A DNA stretch of 64,000 bases from positions 1,922,001 through 1,986,000 of the forward strand of contig NC_087382.1 of NCBI RefSeq assembly GCF_963675165.1, given 5' to 3'. Origin of the DNA: Halichondria panicea. Taxonomy: Eukaryota > Porifera > Demospongiae > Suberitida > Halichondriidae. The position numbers and the translations under genes were made by a program. The first letter of the stretch is position 1; each line of letters starts with the position of its first letter. A model generated the notes under the pieces. That model worked only from the letters and a program-made list of their open reading frames with translations. It ran no database searches and was not told the origin of the DNA. This document shows positions 1 to 10,619 of the stretch, piece after piece.

Positions 1-303
1 ATAGCTCTATCAAAGAGCTAATAAATGCACATTTTAGCAGCAAAGTTATAGATAGCTATCAGAACAGGTTAGTGTTAGCAGTTACCGTAGTGCTAAAAAT
101 GTATTCGTGATACAACTAATACGAGTGTCGCATCTGTATTGCATATAGCCATTATTCTCGGCCTGTACAAATCTGCATTACCATCGCGGTGTTGTTTAAT
201 AGAGGAAATAAATTAATAAATTGCACAACATTTTCGTAGCCTTTATAATTGGCCAAAACGCAATAATTATTTTATGCTCGCATAATTATAAGTATAATTA
301 TAC
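1..303. other. Unassigned AT-rich DNA left of the P3H copy
   Basis: No gene is recognisable. The first 60 bases resemble a short recurrent motif (TTTTGTAGCTCT with AGGGAGCTCT) also seen near 6150-6300 in a gene intron. Similarity to the second P3H locus starts only at 304, so this DNA probably lies outside the duplicated block. Confidence 0.4.
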
Positions 304-3300
304 CTGTAATCCCTCCAAGTGTAGGCAGGGGCCACTTTGTTACATTCTCCCGTTAGGTCGTCAAGGATACAGTTGTCAGAGTGGACGGGGTGACTTAGAT
401 CACGATGACTTTCCTGCTTACCTAGCGGGTCGCCATGGAAACAGGTGATTAACAACACAACAGAGGCGATCAATAAATTCATCACGTATCATAACCTCAT
501 AATAATTATAAACATAGAAACAAACAAAAATTTCTTTTGGCACGCATTTAATCCAAAGTTCAAAGGACACTCCAAGGTTCAAAGTATAGCCCACCCCCAC
601 ACACACCTTCCTTTGATGTACGACACACGAGATATGTATAAGAGAAGTAGAGAGGTGACTCCAACTTAAACACTTTGGCAACCATGTCTTTGCTCCACCT
701 ACTAGCATTGACATACAGCCAGGAGAGGGACGGCTCTATCTCACCGTACGATGATCTCTGTAAGTGGGTGGGGCTTATATAAGGGGGTGTGGCTTGCATA
801 TATACAACTATATATACACCCACATGGGAACAAGGGAAGGGTAGCCGAAATTATGGCCCAGCCAAATTAAAACACATCACTTCTCTCTGAGCTTATAATT
901 ATTGTTGAATTGCATGGGACAAAGTTATGGCTGTTGAAAAATGTTTCAATGGTTTGGGGACTCTTTCAGCTGTCATAAATTGAATCCATGATTTTCCAAA
1001 AGCTTAGAAAGAAACCTTTCAAATGGTGTCATCAAAGTTTATATTTGAGAGATAAAATTATTTGATAATAATTTGGCCGTACCATGGTCCAAGGCCGAAA
1101 AATGACAAATTATGGTCCCAACAAAATGTTGGATTTAAACACACCATTTAAAAGGTCTCTTTCTAAGCTTTCAGAAAATTTTGACATTGGATCAACGATA
1201 CTAAAGTTATGGCTGTTGAAAGATGTTCAACTACAACCCCCCCCGGCCCCGCTTAATAATGAGTAAGCACAGCACAGTACATGATGTAATGTACAAAATG
1301 GTAGTGACCTCTGACCTTTGCTGCCTCCAGAAGGTGAAGGCCTTCAAATTTCTCGTTCTCTGTATGCGGAGATTTTCTTTCGTATCCATCACCCTCCTTG
1401 CCGTACTGTGTGTGTATGTGTGTGTGTGTGTGGTGTAACTGAAAGCACCGTGGGTGCTGATGCCTCGGTGGAGATGCCAAAGCTACATAACATAAAGCTA
1501 CTAATAGCTTTATACAAAATATTAATGATGAACATTTTTGCATTAATTAATTTTGCTGCATGCAAACTCAACGAGTGGGTAATGATCGACCATGATTGTT
1601 GTTAAAAACGATCGATGCCAAAAGTTCAAGTCTAAATTAATGGCTGCCATCAGCAGAGCCTTGCAGCTCTTTTCTCACTCTTGCAGCTACCAATAGCTAG
1701 CGTTCTAGTGCAGAGCTAACTACTAAGTAGAGTAGCCAACACTCGGTGAACAATTTAATTTGGCTACGTGCTCTTCTGAAAAGGCTGCAATGGCATTCGA
1801 AGTAAGTAAAACTAGGCATAACTCGAGAACGAAGCATTATTTTGCAAATTGACGAATTAAAATCCAAGAAAACATGACTAGAAGCCTATAGAAACTCTTA
1901 CTTGCACTTCCTTCAGCAGCTGTAGTAGTCTACACACAGACACACACAAGTAGTCCACAGACACACACAGACACAGACACACACACAACCGTATACCTCG
2001 CTTGCGCATGCGCACCAAGGCATAATTATAATACATGTGTGTGCGTATGTAACCATGGATACTATAGATACACTGTTGCCACTCACTGATGCTAGTTGAA
2101 TGAGTTGGTCGCATTGTTGCTGAGTCAGCAGTTTATCCACCATCATCCTCTCTATTCCATCGTAATCATCAGACGTCTACACCACCACCGGCTGTGAGGG
2201 TGTGGAGTAGGCGGGTTAGAATTACGTACCACATAAACTATTACCCGAGGCGTGTGGGCGGCCACGGGTGTAGTATATAGTACTTTGGTTTGTTTGTCTG
2301 TAATTTGTGAATCTACTAGCTAGCTTACCTGGCTGCCACAGCACTGCTTACAGCATGGATAGCCTTCACACAATAAGTTATTAGTTTTAACAATGACGAT
2401 AGATTTTGATGTTAGACCTTTGTTGTCAAATAAAAACGAGCAAAAGCTATGAAGCTTGTGTCTGTGTCTGCTTACCTGGATGCTCTAGCACTGCGTTTAC
2501 AGCATGGATAGCCTCCACACAACAAGTCAGTACTTATTTTAAGAGTGGCAGCTTTCGGTGTTAAAGCTTCGTTGTCTAATAAAAGCGAGCAAAATATAGC
2601 TTAAACAGAACTTGGCACAGTACATACATGCGTTATTTATAACTGAAGTGATCTTGTACCAAGAACAATGGAACAGGGTCACTAAAGTAGAAAGCTAGAA
2701 TAATAGCTCCTGCTGTTTAGCCATGTTAGCTGACTCTGGGATCCTACTCCATGCAGAACCTGGAACCATACTTCTCTGAGACTCCAGGCTTCTTTGGCAC
2801 AGCAAAGACTTTGCTGTGATCCTAATCCACAGTGCATATATCTACAGTACCACTACTTGTTCTCAAATGTTTCAGCATGCCTCCAGTCTGGTTTAGTTTT
2901 ATTGCTCCTGAGTTGCTGTGCTAGACAGCTCAGTCATACATCACTAGATGCACTGCATTATATCACTCTTCTATAATCATGTCACCAGCCGAGGGTTTGC
3001 ACTAGTGCTCTAGTCAGACATTTTATAAAATTTTATTCAGCTCAAACTGTTTTCATACAGAGGACACTCTCATGTATACATGTATAGTGCTAGAATTATG
3101 CAAACAGTGAAAATTAGGAGCAATGTTAAATAATTTACTGCATGACATTTCGAGGGCTGAAAGACTAGCTATTAAAATGATGTAAGTCGCTAAAAGGCTC
3201 CAGCTGTTAAAATGTCTCATATTTGAGGGCGGCTATTTATAGAGGACCCACCTCAGGTTGTTCCTCCTTGTCAGACATAGTTGAGGAGGTGTCCATGAGC

Positions 3301-3332
3301 AGCACAGGGTATCTCTGATAGTCCATCTCAAG
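304..3332 (-). pseudogene. Partial prolyl 3-hydroxylase (leprecan) copy with a nonsense codon
   Basis: Five exons match the intact P3H gene at 27068-36248: 3252-3332, 2087-2191, 1316-1405, 607-757 and 304-421. Each has the same length (81, 105, 90, 151, 118 bp) and the same splice sites as its counterpart. The catalytic HPVHSDNC motif (metal-binding His and Asp) is retained in exon 304-421. In exon 2087-2191 the fifth codon is TAG at 2177-2179, where the intact gene has CAG (Gln), so translation would stop early. The exons for the signal peptide, the four CXXXC motifs and the C-terminal His/Arg are missing here. The block ends on the right in a (CA)n tract near 3372. Read as a non-functional segmental duplicate. 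Transcription as a non-coding or chimeric RNA cannot be excluded. Confidence 0.85.
1460..2023 (+). mobile_element. Non-autonomous inverted-repeat element, family A
   Basis: The ends carry inverted ATGCCTCGGTG (1460-1470) and CACCAAGGCAT (2013-2023, one mismatch). Further copies with matching interiors lie at 10545-11080 (inverted), 29268-29738 and 41428-41965. No coding capacity is visible. This copy sits in a P3H-like intron and was present before the segmental duplication, since both loci have it. Confidence 0.7.
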
Positions 3333-3372
3333 CTATGTGTATGGAGGAAGGTGATGGTCATTCAATACTGTA

Positions 3373-3373
3373 C

Positions 3374-3411
<38 letters not shown>

Positions 3412-3800
3412 ACCCACCTCCACTGCTAGTGAGTAGGTGCACATACACACACCTCAACTGCTAGTGAGTGGGCGCACACATACACACACCTCCACTGCTA
3501 GTGATTGGGCGCACACACACACACACACCTCCACTGCTAGTGAGTGGGCGCACACATACACACACACCTCCACTGCTAGTGAGTGGGCGCACACACACAC
3601 ACACACCTCCACTGCTAGTGAGTGGGCGCACACACACACACACACCTCCACTGCTAGTGAGTGGGCGCGCACACACACACACACACACCTCCACTGCTAG
3701 TGAGTGGGCGCGCACACACACACACACCTCCACTGCTAGTGAGTGGGCGCACACCCACACACACACACACACACACCTCCACTGCTAGTGAGTGGGCATA
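3373..3800. repeat. (CA)n microsatellite and CA-rich minisatellite
   Basis: A pure CA tract passes into about ten tandem units containing CTCCACTGCTAGTGAGTGGGCG joined by CA runs of variable length. It reads open in several frames only because the repeat contains few stop codons. It replaces the P3H exon expected at this place. Confidence 0.9.
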
Positions 3801-3978
3801 CTTGTTTAATCAACCAAGCGTCTCATTAGCTAGTCTGTTTTTTATGAAGTTGTGGCTATTTTCAATCCTAAATCAACACACAAAGTTGTCTATAATTAAT
3901 TTATAGGTGTGGTACCCTAGGAAGAAAAAACATAGCAACTTTTAAATTGCATTGTCTTGAGATGGAATTTTTTCTGAC

Positions 3979-4071
3979 CTTGATTTTTTGGTTGATGATG
4001 TCTGTGTCCTTGAGTAGCTCCAGTAGCTGTTGTTTAGTACCCGAGCCACACACAGTGAGTAGCCGTGACAT
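3979..4071 (-). other. Possible short first exon (31 codons), unassigned
   Basis: On the minus strand an ATG at 4069-4071 opens 31 codons rich in Leu, Lys and Asp (QQLLELLKDTDIINQKIK) and ends at an AAG|GTCAGA donor in phase 0. The next P3H-like exon to the left (3252-3332) also begins in phase 0, so a chimeric transcript is conceivable. There is no family match and the call rests on composition and one splice site. Confidence 0.25.
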
Positions 4072-4158
4072 ACATGTAATTTATAGTAAACTACGTCTCC
4101 TAGGGCATATCCGAGAAACATAACTATGCTTATGATGTTTCCCCCCCCCCCCTCACAG

Positions 4159-6883
4159 CAGAGGCAACCCTCCATCACTGGTGCACAAAGACCACGAAAT
4201 CTCTCCATTATCAGAAGAGGTTCTCTGATGAGCAAGGGATTGTCACTCACATCTGTTGATGATGCAAGCATGTACGTAACCAAGACAACCGCTCTACAGG
4301 TAAGTCGTCTGGCTGGAGTAGAATTGTATAATAAATATCGTATATCAGGTTTTGAATGCGACGTTACTTCGATTGCAAAATACGAATTTTTGCATACTTT
4401 GCGATCAAAAAAACCGCAAATAGGGAGCATATTCTATATTCCCATGTGCAGTATAGTTAGAAACGCAATCATATAATTATTCTAAACCTGATATTACGGG
4501 AAACAACTCCCCAATCTCCTGTGATTTAGATCTATTTTATGAGGAATGCGAAGTTTATGGTAGTTAGACCCGGCCCAGTTGCTATGATACAGACCCCAAG
4601 TGGCATGTGGAGTACATGGACCAGTCAGTGTGTGTACATCCCTGGAAGTATAACTGTAATACTTGATTATAATCTTTCAGGTAAGGAGTTCCTTCAAGCA
4701 TAAGATGAGCAAAAGCTGGGACATAACTCAACAACTCCTCTATAACAGCAGTAAGTTACTATAGTGCTCAGTGCACTCATCATCATCAAGTATTATGAAA
4801 GCCTAGCTATAATAATAATGGTGTGCTTGCTTATAATATCATTGTCTGTCTGTACGTATAAGTACAATACATGCAGTGATGTTGTTGCAGCTCTTACTAG
4901 TGACGCAGGTCATGCATACGCCAGCTAGTCTTCTTAGTTTAGGAATTTGCTGTACATGCATGCATAGTGTATATAAGTGGCTTGGCCCCTTAGCTTGAAC
5001 TTTCACATGAAGTTAGTCAGTCATGCCTTAAAGACAATAATTCATTTTTATGTAATGTACGTATTTAATATAATATCTTCCCGCACACACCCGCCCACGT
5101 CACACACACACACAGCTGCCTACGAACCGCCTCCTGATATTCTATTCGTTTCTCCGGTCCACAAGACAACCATCTCTCACGAGAACCCACGATTCTTCAG
5201 TGGATCCCACGACATCAAAATCAGAATATTCCCGGAACACTGGCCCCTTCAAACTCTGCCCCCTAACCCGTCCAAACTTGATCCAACCCCTCCAGCCCAA
5301 CCCCCCTCAATCGACCTGTGTGTGTGTGCGGCCATGCACTTGAACCAGCCCTTCGAATTCCCTCCCGGCTACACAATTGTCAGTCCAGTCTACTTCATCA
5401 GCTGCAAAACACCGCAACCTTGTCAAGTTGAACTGACCCTACCACATGCCGTAGCTTACACCAAAGACGAGGACAAGAAACGATTGCGTATATTATCAAC
5501 AACCACAGTTAATCCAAACTTACGTGATGTCTGGTCGCCTAGCGATAGAACGCTTACGGAGCTAGAAATGGATTCTTTCGAAGTTGATCCGTATCGTGTT
5601 AAATTCAGAACCAGTCTAGTCCACCCATCTCTGTATGCAGTGGCCGTTAACGATAGGGACTTTAGTTTAGAACCACATTTGCCGCTACGATGCTCTCTGT
5701 ATATCAGCTATCCCGTGTTGGAACCGACGGCCAGTGTCTCCGGACTCTATGTGACCTCTTATGTTGGCATGAAGTTGAAGACTGTGTACACTGTGAGTTT
5801 AATAGTAAACACATTTCATTAAGTAAACCCTGTACGTACTTGTCTAAACTGTCTGTTAAATTCTTTATCTTTTAGGCTGTGACTAACCAAACGACTGAAA
5901 ACAAGAGCAAGTTTGAGGAGAAGCACTTCACACTATTAGGGGACAGTGTTCGTGTGGACGCTGGCCTAACCAACCAATCAGATGAGTGGGTGATGACACC
6001 ATGTGACAGTGGAGAGGTAAGTGTGTGCTGTGGATGGTTGTAGAACTTTAACTGCGGATAACTTTAGTCTAGAATGACCATTTCCAAACTCAAAAACAAA
6101 CCAACGGACTACTATACCCGTGGCTGCCCATGCGCGCCTCGGGTAAAAATGCGTTTTGTAGCTCTAAGGGAGGTCTATGTGGTTAGATCAAAGATATGGG
6201 ACCAGTTAAAATCCATCGATATTAACCAGTCTTCAGCAACTATCTTTTACTGTCAAGTTTGGCTAAATGGTGCATTTTGTAGCTCTATAAGGGAGCTCTA
6301 TCACATGGATCTGAATTAGCAACTGGTTGAATATTTCCCTCTATCTTCCCTCCATGCATAGTTCACGTACAACCAGCTGGCTCTAACTCAAGAGACTGAC
6401 AAGGACTCCTACAGCCACACCCCCGCCTACCCTCCACACACAACGTTCTTTGTGGAGCTTCGCGGAGTGGCGGCAGCCGTCAGGTGCAGAGTGAAATTGT
6501 TATCAGGAGATGGGACAGAGATCAGTTACATCCAAGTGAGAGGTGTGTGTGCATGTATTAGTATAATTATTAATCGTTGATGTTACTGTGTACAAGTTAT
6601 ATATTGTTTGCTGTTTATTCTGACAACTAGGCTAGTGTCATGTCAGAACAACTTTTATATTTCTCTTCCGGCCTGTAATGACTTACGTACATGAAACAAT
6701 TTTCTAGACATCATAACCATCAGTTGTTTTGCATCCTAATAATGACTTTCTAGTTGTATACTGATTACCCATGCACACACACACACAGAGTTGACCCCGC
6801 CCCCAAGTCACCTGACGAAAAGCTACGTACCGCCCCCTCATTTCACACTTGCCCAATCTGACACTCGAGTAACCAACGTGTAA
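4159..6883 (+). CDS. ZU5-like domain protein, 5' end not found
   Basis: Six exons with consistent phases: 4159-4299, 4681-4750, 5116-5792, 5876-6016, 6362-6542 and 6789-6883, giving 434 residues to a TAA stop. The first visible exon follows a C-tract and CACAG acceptor, so at least one upstream exon is missing or lies in the rearranged DNA to the left. Residues about 100-182 resemble a ZU5-type beta domain (as in UNC5, PIDD and ankyrins): FPPGYTIVSPVYF, then a hydrophobic strand ending LTLPH. Residues 1-47 are Ser/Arg-rich (IIRRGSLMSK), possibly phosphorylated. There is no signal peptide or membrane segment in the visible part, so an intracellular scaffold role is likely. Two introns end in (CA)n-AG acceptors. 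The ZU5 assignment is by eye and moderate; the splice model is strong. Confidence 0.65.
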
Positions 6884-7030
6884 CTCTTTCTCTTTTTTTG
6901 TACCCTCCCTCAATTTTAACTTGCAATTCAGCTATTAATAATTATTGTATTGACTTTTCGCTATAAAAAACTTTTTTTTTGCTCAATGAAACGGTCGAGT
7001 ACAAAGGTCATAGGTTTTACAATAAGACAA

Positions 7031-7161
7031 GGTCAATTGCAAGGGTTAACCACAGCACACCTCCTCCCACCCCGTCACTGGTAGCACACCGTGCATGTTC
7101 TCCTTACCCGCAGAGAAGCCCACCAAGCGACCACACTCTGGCTTCTAACAGGCACCTGGAG
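7031..7161 (-). pseudogene. Fragment of the P3H last exon
   Basis: Closely matches the last coding exon of the intact P3H at 27068-27247, including the stretch around the distal catalytic His. It has an inserted base near its splice acceptor, another before the GGRRC region and an 8-base deletion in the ALWF region, so no frame is preserved. It is separated from the other P3H-like exons and out of order, lying right of them instead of left, which shows a rearrangement besides the main duplication. Confidence 0.75.
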
Positions 7162-8046
7162 TTTCAGACATTCGATCAACGATACAACGTTATGGCTATT
7201 CACCACCCTCCTCTGTTTAATCAATGGTTCGGGGACTCTTTCAGTCGCCATGCTTGAGTTCTATGGGCAACAATTTGGTGATTTCAAAAATATACTTTTA
7301 AATGGTACATGGTGTCATGCAATGAACCCCCAAAACAGACCAGGGTGGCAGGCAAAAAATTGGAGTTATGCACTCGCCCAATATTTCCCAAAAATTGCAG
7401 CAAAATTCGATGAATACACAATGTATCATTATAAAACCACAAACAGAGTCACAATAAACCACAAAAAGTCACTTTAACAAAACATTACTACGTTTTAATA
7501 GATCATGTGGCCATTTTGACCTCTGACCTGGACCACTAATCGGTTTTTTTTTGAAAATCAGTATGACCCGGAAAATCCGTGAAACATAAGATTAATTTGG
7601 TGTGGCCATACTATCTATGCTTGGACTTTTGGCATTCTAACAATCATGGTCAATCATTACCCACTCTTTGAGTTTCCCTGAGATCCTGGATTCTGCTTGC
7701 ATGCAGCAAAATTAATATGTTCATCATGATATAATAAATTATAATGTGTATATATAAGCTATTGCTAGCTAGCTATAAAGTAGTTTTATGTTATGTAGCT
7801 TTAACACCTCAACCGAGGCATCAGCACTCGCAGTACTTTCATTATAATATTATGATCTATATAATTATAGTAAATGTACATGTATATTGTATGCAACGAG
7901 AATGATGCGTAAGCACGTACAGTGCATGTAATAGTTTGGCCAACAAAGTGATGTAATGTACAAAGTGGGTAACCACAAAGTGGCATTGATATCTGACCTT
8001 GGCCGCCTCCAGAAGGTGAATTAAGGGTATACCAAATTAAGTTATA
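7162..8046. other. Intergenic DNA with repeat remnants
   Basis: 7166-7260 resembles a repeat also present in P3H introns (AAAGTTATGGCTGTTGAA type). About 7645-7845 is an inverted copy of the left third of inverted-repeat family A, ending in GAGGCATCAGCAC. No gene is supported. Confidence 0.6.
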
Positions 8047-8160
8047 GTTATAACACGGGCACGAGGGATGTATGGAATATATTGCACTGAAGCACGAGGG
8101 CGCCAGCCCCGAGGGCTGAGTGCAATATATGCCATGCAGCCCGAGTGCACGTGTTATAAC
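8047..8160. repeat. Imperfect 114-bp palindrome
   Basis: Outer arms GTTATAACACG and CGTGTTATAAC, inner arms ATATTGCACT and AGTGCAATAT; the centre is GC-rich (CGCCAGCCCCGAGGGCTG). It could form a long hairpin or cruciform and looks like a miniature foldback transposon. The ATTGCACT motif recurs at 8800-8875. Confidence 0.7.
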
Positions 8161-8161
8161 T

Positions 8162-8899
8162 AGTTTATATCCCGAGGGCATAGCAACATAACACTGTCCT
8201 AGTAACACAATATAAACAGCATAAAAAAAGACAGAGACAACTCTAGACACAGCTCTATCTCTTCTCTCTTCTAGACGCCAGTATCTGCAGCGTATAAGAT
8301 TGGCATGACCGACAAATGGCTTGACACAAAATTGTTGGAGTTTCAACTGAAATCTGCAAAACAGCCCCACCCCACTTCTGGTGCTGCAAAACAGCCCCAC
8401 CCCACTTACTGCTGCAAAGAAACAGCCCCACCCCACTACTCAGTGAATACATGGTATTAGCTGCTGGTCTACGCTCGGCCTCATAACCAAGCCAAGAAAG
8501 CTCGCTTCTACACTGCTGCAAAACAGCTCATACCCCCAGCAAAAAGAGCCACTTCTAGTGCTACGGTGAAGCAGAATTGACATGCATCACGATGTCGAGG
8601 ACTAGGTCGATCTAGGAACACAGAATCTTCCACAAAATGAATCTTGGACAACTTTAAAACCTGCATGGTTGCAAGAAGAAACTCCAGCAGTGCTGAACAT
8701 TCATTCCTGCATGGCTGGACATACTTTAATACTTGTTATTTCTCATGGGTATTAATTTAATTTTAATTTAATTGTCTGTCTAATTGCCAGAGGGGCGTTT
8801 TGCGGTCAGTGCAATATGACTTTGCGGTCAGTGCAATATGACTTTCAGCAGTGCAATATGCTTCATATTGCACTTGGCAACAACGTAGCAACGGGATAT
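8162..8899. mobile_element. Possible inverted-repeat element with GTGGGGCTG repeats
   Basis: TTATATCCCG near 8165 and CGGGATATAA near 8890 are inverted, with AGCAAC and GTAGCAAC beside them. The interior has three tandem AACAGCCCCACCCCACT units (about 8350-8435) and AGTGCAATATGCTTCATATT palindromes near the right end. No transposase is visible. Boundaries are tentative. Confidence 0.4.
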
Positions 8900-9044
8900 A
8901 AGGTCTTTAAATTTCTACAGAAGATTTTCTTTCGTATCCATCGCCCTGTCCTATTTACCTGTGTGGTGTGTAACTGTTGGCAACCGTCATAACTATCCTG
9001 TAACCAAGCATGAATATTAAATGTAATAATTTCCGTATAATTAT

Positions 9045-9237
9045 AGCGGTGTAAAAAATTCGTTATTTTCGTGAGCAAACTGCATGGCCTTGACGAAAAT
9101 TCGACCCACGAAAACCTAGGCGTGGTTTACCAGAATGTATGATATACGTTCCGGTAAACCATACCTAGGTTTTTGTTGTAAAAATTTCCCACGAAAATGA
9201 CCGCTGTTAAATTTTTTACCCCGCGAAAAAATTACCA
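9045..9237. mobile_element. Nested palindromic element (CACGAAAA type)
   Basis: Inner arms AAAACCTAGG..TGGTTTACC and GGTAAACCATACCTAGGTTT (about 9111-9175) are enclosed by outer arms containing TTTTCGTG and CACGAAAA. It resembles family B (ACCGTATA ends) internally but lacks its clear termini. Confidence 0.55.
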
Positions 9238-9723
9238 GCTGCATGTACAGTAGAGCTAGGGACGGTCACACCATAACACATAGATACATAATGCACATGA
9301 TCATCGCTTGTTTTTATGTTTCAACTTCCTCTGCACTGCTTGATAAAACAGTGGTTGAAAAATTATACGCTATACCTATACAAGTGCTAGTGTATTTGGC
9401 CTGAACGTTATGTGACCGCAATAACATCAATGCACTGAATTTGTAGTGATTCAATCGTGCACGCATGTCGGACCTCCTCTGGATGTAGACCAACACCCAC
9501 AAACATTAAAATATGTATTTTATTCGGCCTGGATTTGAGGCTATAGTGCACTATTATTATAAAGCGACTCACTTCACTCCGTAAGTTATCAAACTGATTA
9601 GTCTATATAGATGATTATAGTCTCTACTATAATTATCAAGGTAAGTAATAATCTACTGTTATTATTCTACTATGCTATATATAGCAACAAGTATCAGTTC
9701 TGCTCGGGGGGGGGGGTATGACA

Positions 9724-10579
9724 TCACCTTCGTGCTCTCTTGGCAACTGCAATTAGGATATAATTATACCATGCACACATGCCTCTACTCTATATACATT
9801 TGCATACCTTGTGGTCCATTGGCAATTTTTAAGATGGCGCCCTCAACGTCTGAGCACAGGTTGTCTAGACCCACAGCCTTTGATTCGAGAGCACTCAGGA
9901 AAGTTTCAAGGTAGCAGTTAGAACCGCTTTGAAACCACTTCAGCAGCATTGCACGGAAACAATCTCCAACATCCAAAGGATTGTTTGTCCTAATGGCACT
10001 CAAATCGTCCCCAGACAAACCCAGATTATTACCAATGTTTGACCACTTTCCCCTTCCCCTGTACGCAGCGTCATACAGAGCGTTGAGGTACGGCTTTTCA
10101 GAGGGGGAGAGTTGGACTGTAAAAATGAATACAGGCTTGTATATAATTATATGTACATGTACTTTATTAAGTGTAAGTTTGATGTCATTGTTGCAAGCTT
10201 CCTATACTACCGTATAGCAGGTAATTTTCGGGGGACAAAATATTCGTGGTTCAGCAATATTGAGACATTTCGTGGATAATATTTTCGTGGTTGCCGTGCT
10301 TGGATTGTAAGTAAAGGTAGGCAAGGCCGCTTCATTCGTGGGTAAAATATTCGTGATCAGACCTCCAACCACGAAAACCACGAATATTTTGCCCCACGAA
10401 AATTACCAGCTATACGGTATTAGATCTATACCCATGTAAGTGAGGATAGATGATAAACTTAAATAGCTGTATACATGCAGACTCAGGGTGCAATGTCTTT
10501 TTATGAAAGAAGTCAGCCTCCAATGCAGGAACAGTAGCATAATTATGCCTCGGTGCGCACGGCGCAAGCGAGGTACGGT

Positions 10580-10619
<40 letters not shown>

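Larger units (their letters stand above)
304..3372. repeat. Segmental duplication, copy 1 (mate at 28065-31118)
   Basis: Exons and most intron sequence, including an embedded inverted-repeat element, run collinear with 28065-31118 in the same orientation. The left edge coincides with an exon-intron border and the right edge lies within a (CA)n microsatellite. To the right the two copies differ completely: a minisatellite here, a coding exon at the other locus. Confidence 0.85.

Noticed and set aside
3437-3788. His-Thr and Cys-Val rich frames on both strands
   Set aside because: Translations of the CA minisatellite, with no splice context or family match. The same holds for the CA tracts near 21650, 23600, 26150 and 31130.
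3962-4055. Signal-peptide-like start on the plus strand (MEFFLTLIFWLMMSV) before the ZU5-like gene
   Set aside because: A secreted form would be odd for a ZU5-like protein. The opposite strand reads more like coding sequence, and one GTGAGT donor alone is weak support.
7801-8436. 211-codon minus-strand frame rich in Cys, Tyr and GVGLF repeats
   Set aside because: It spans a palindrome, tandem CCCCACCCC units and two different repeats. Composition is not protein-like.
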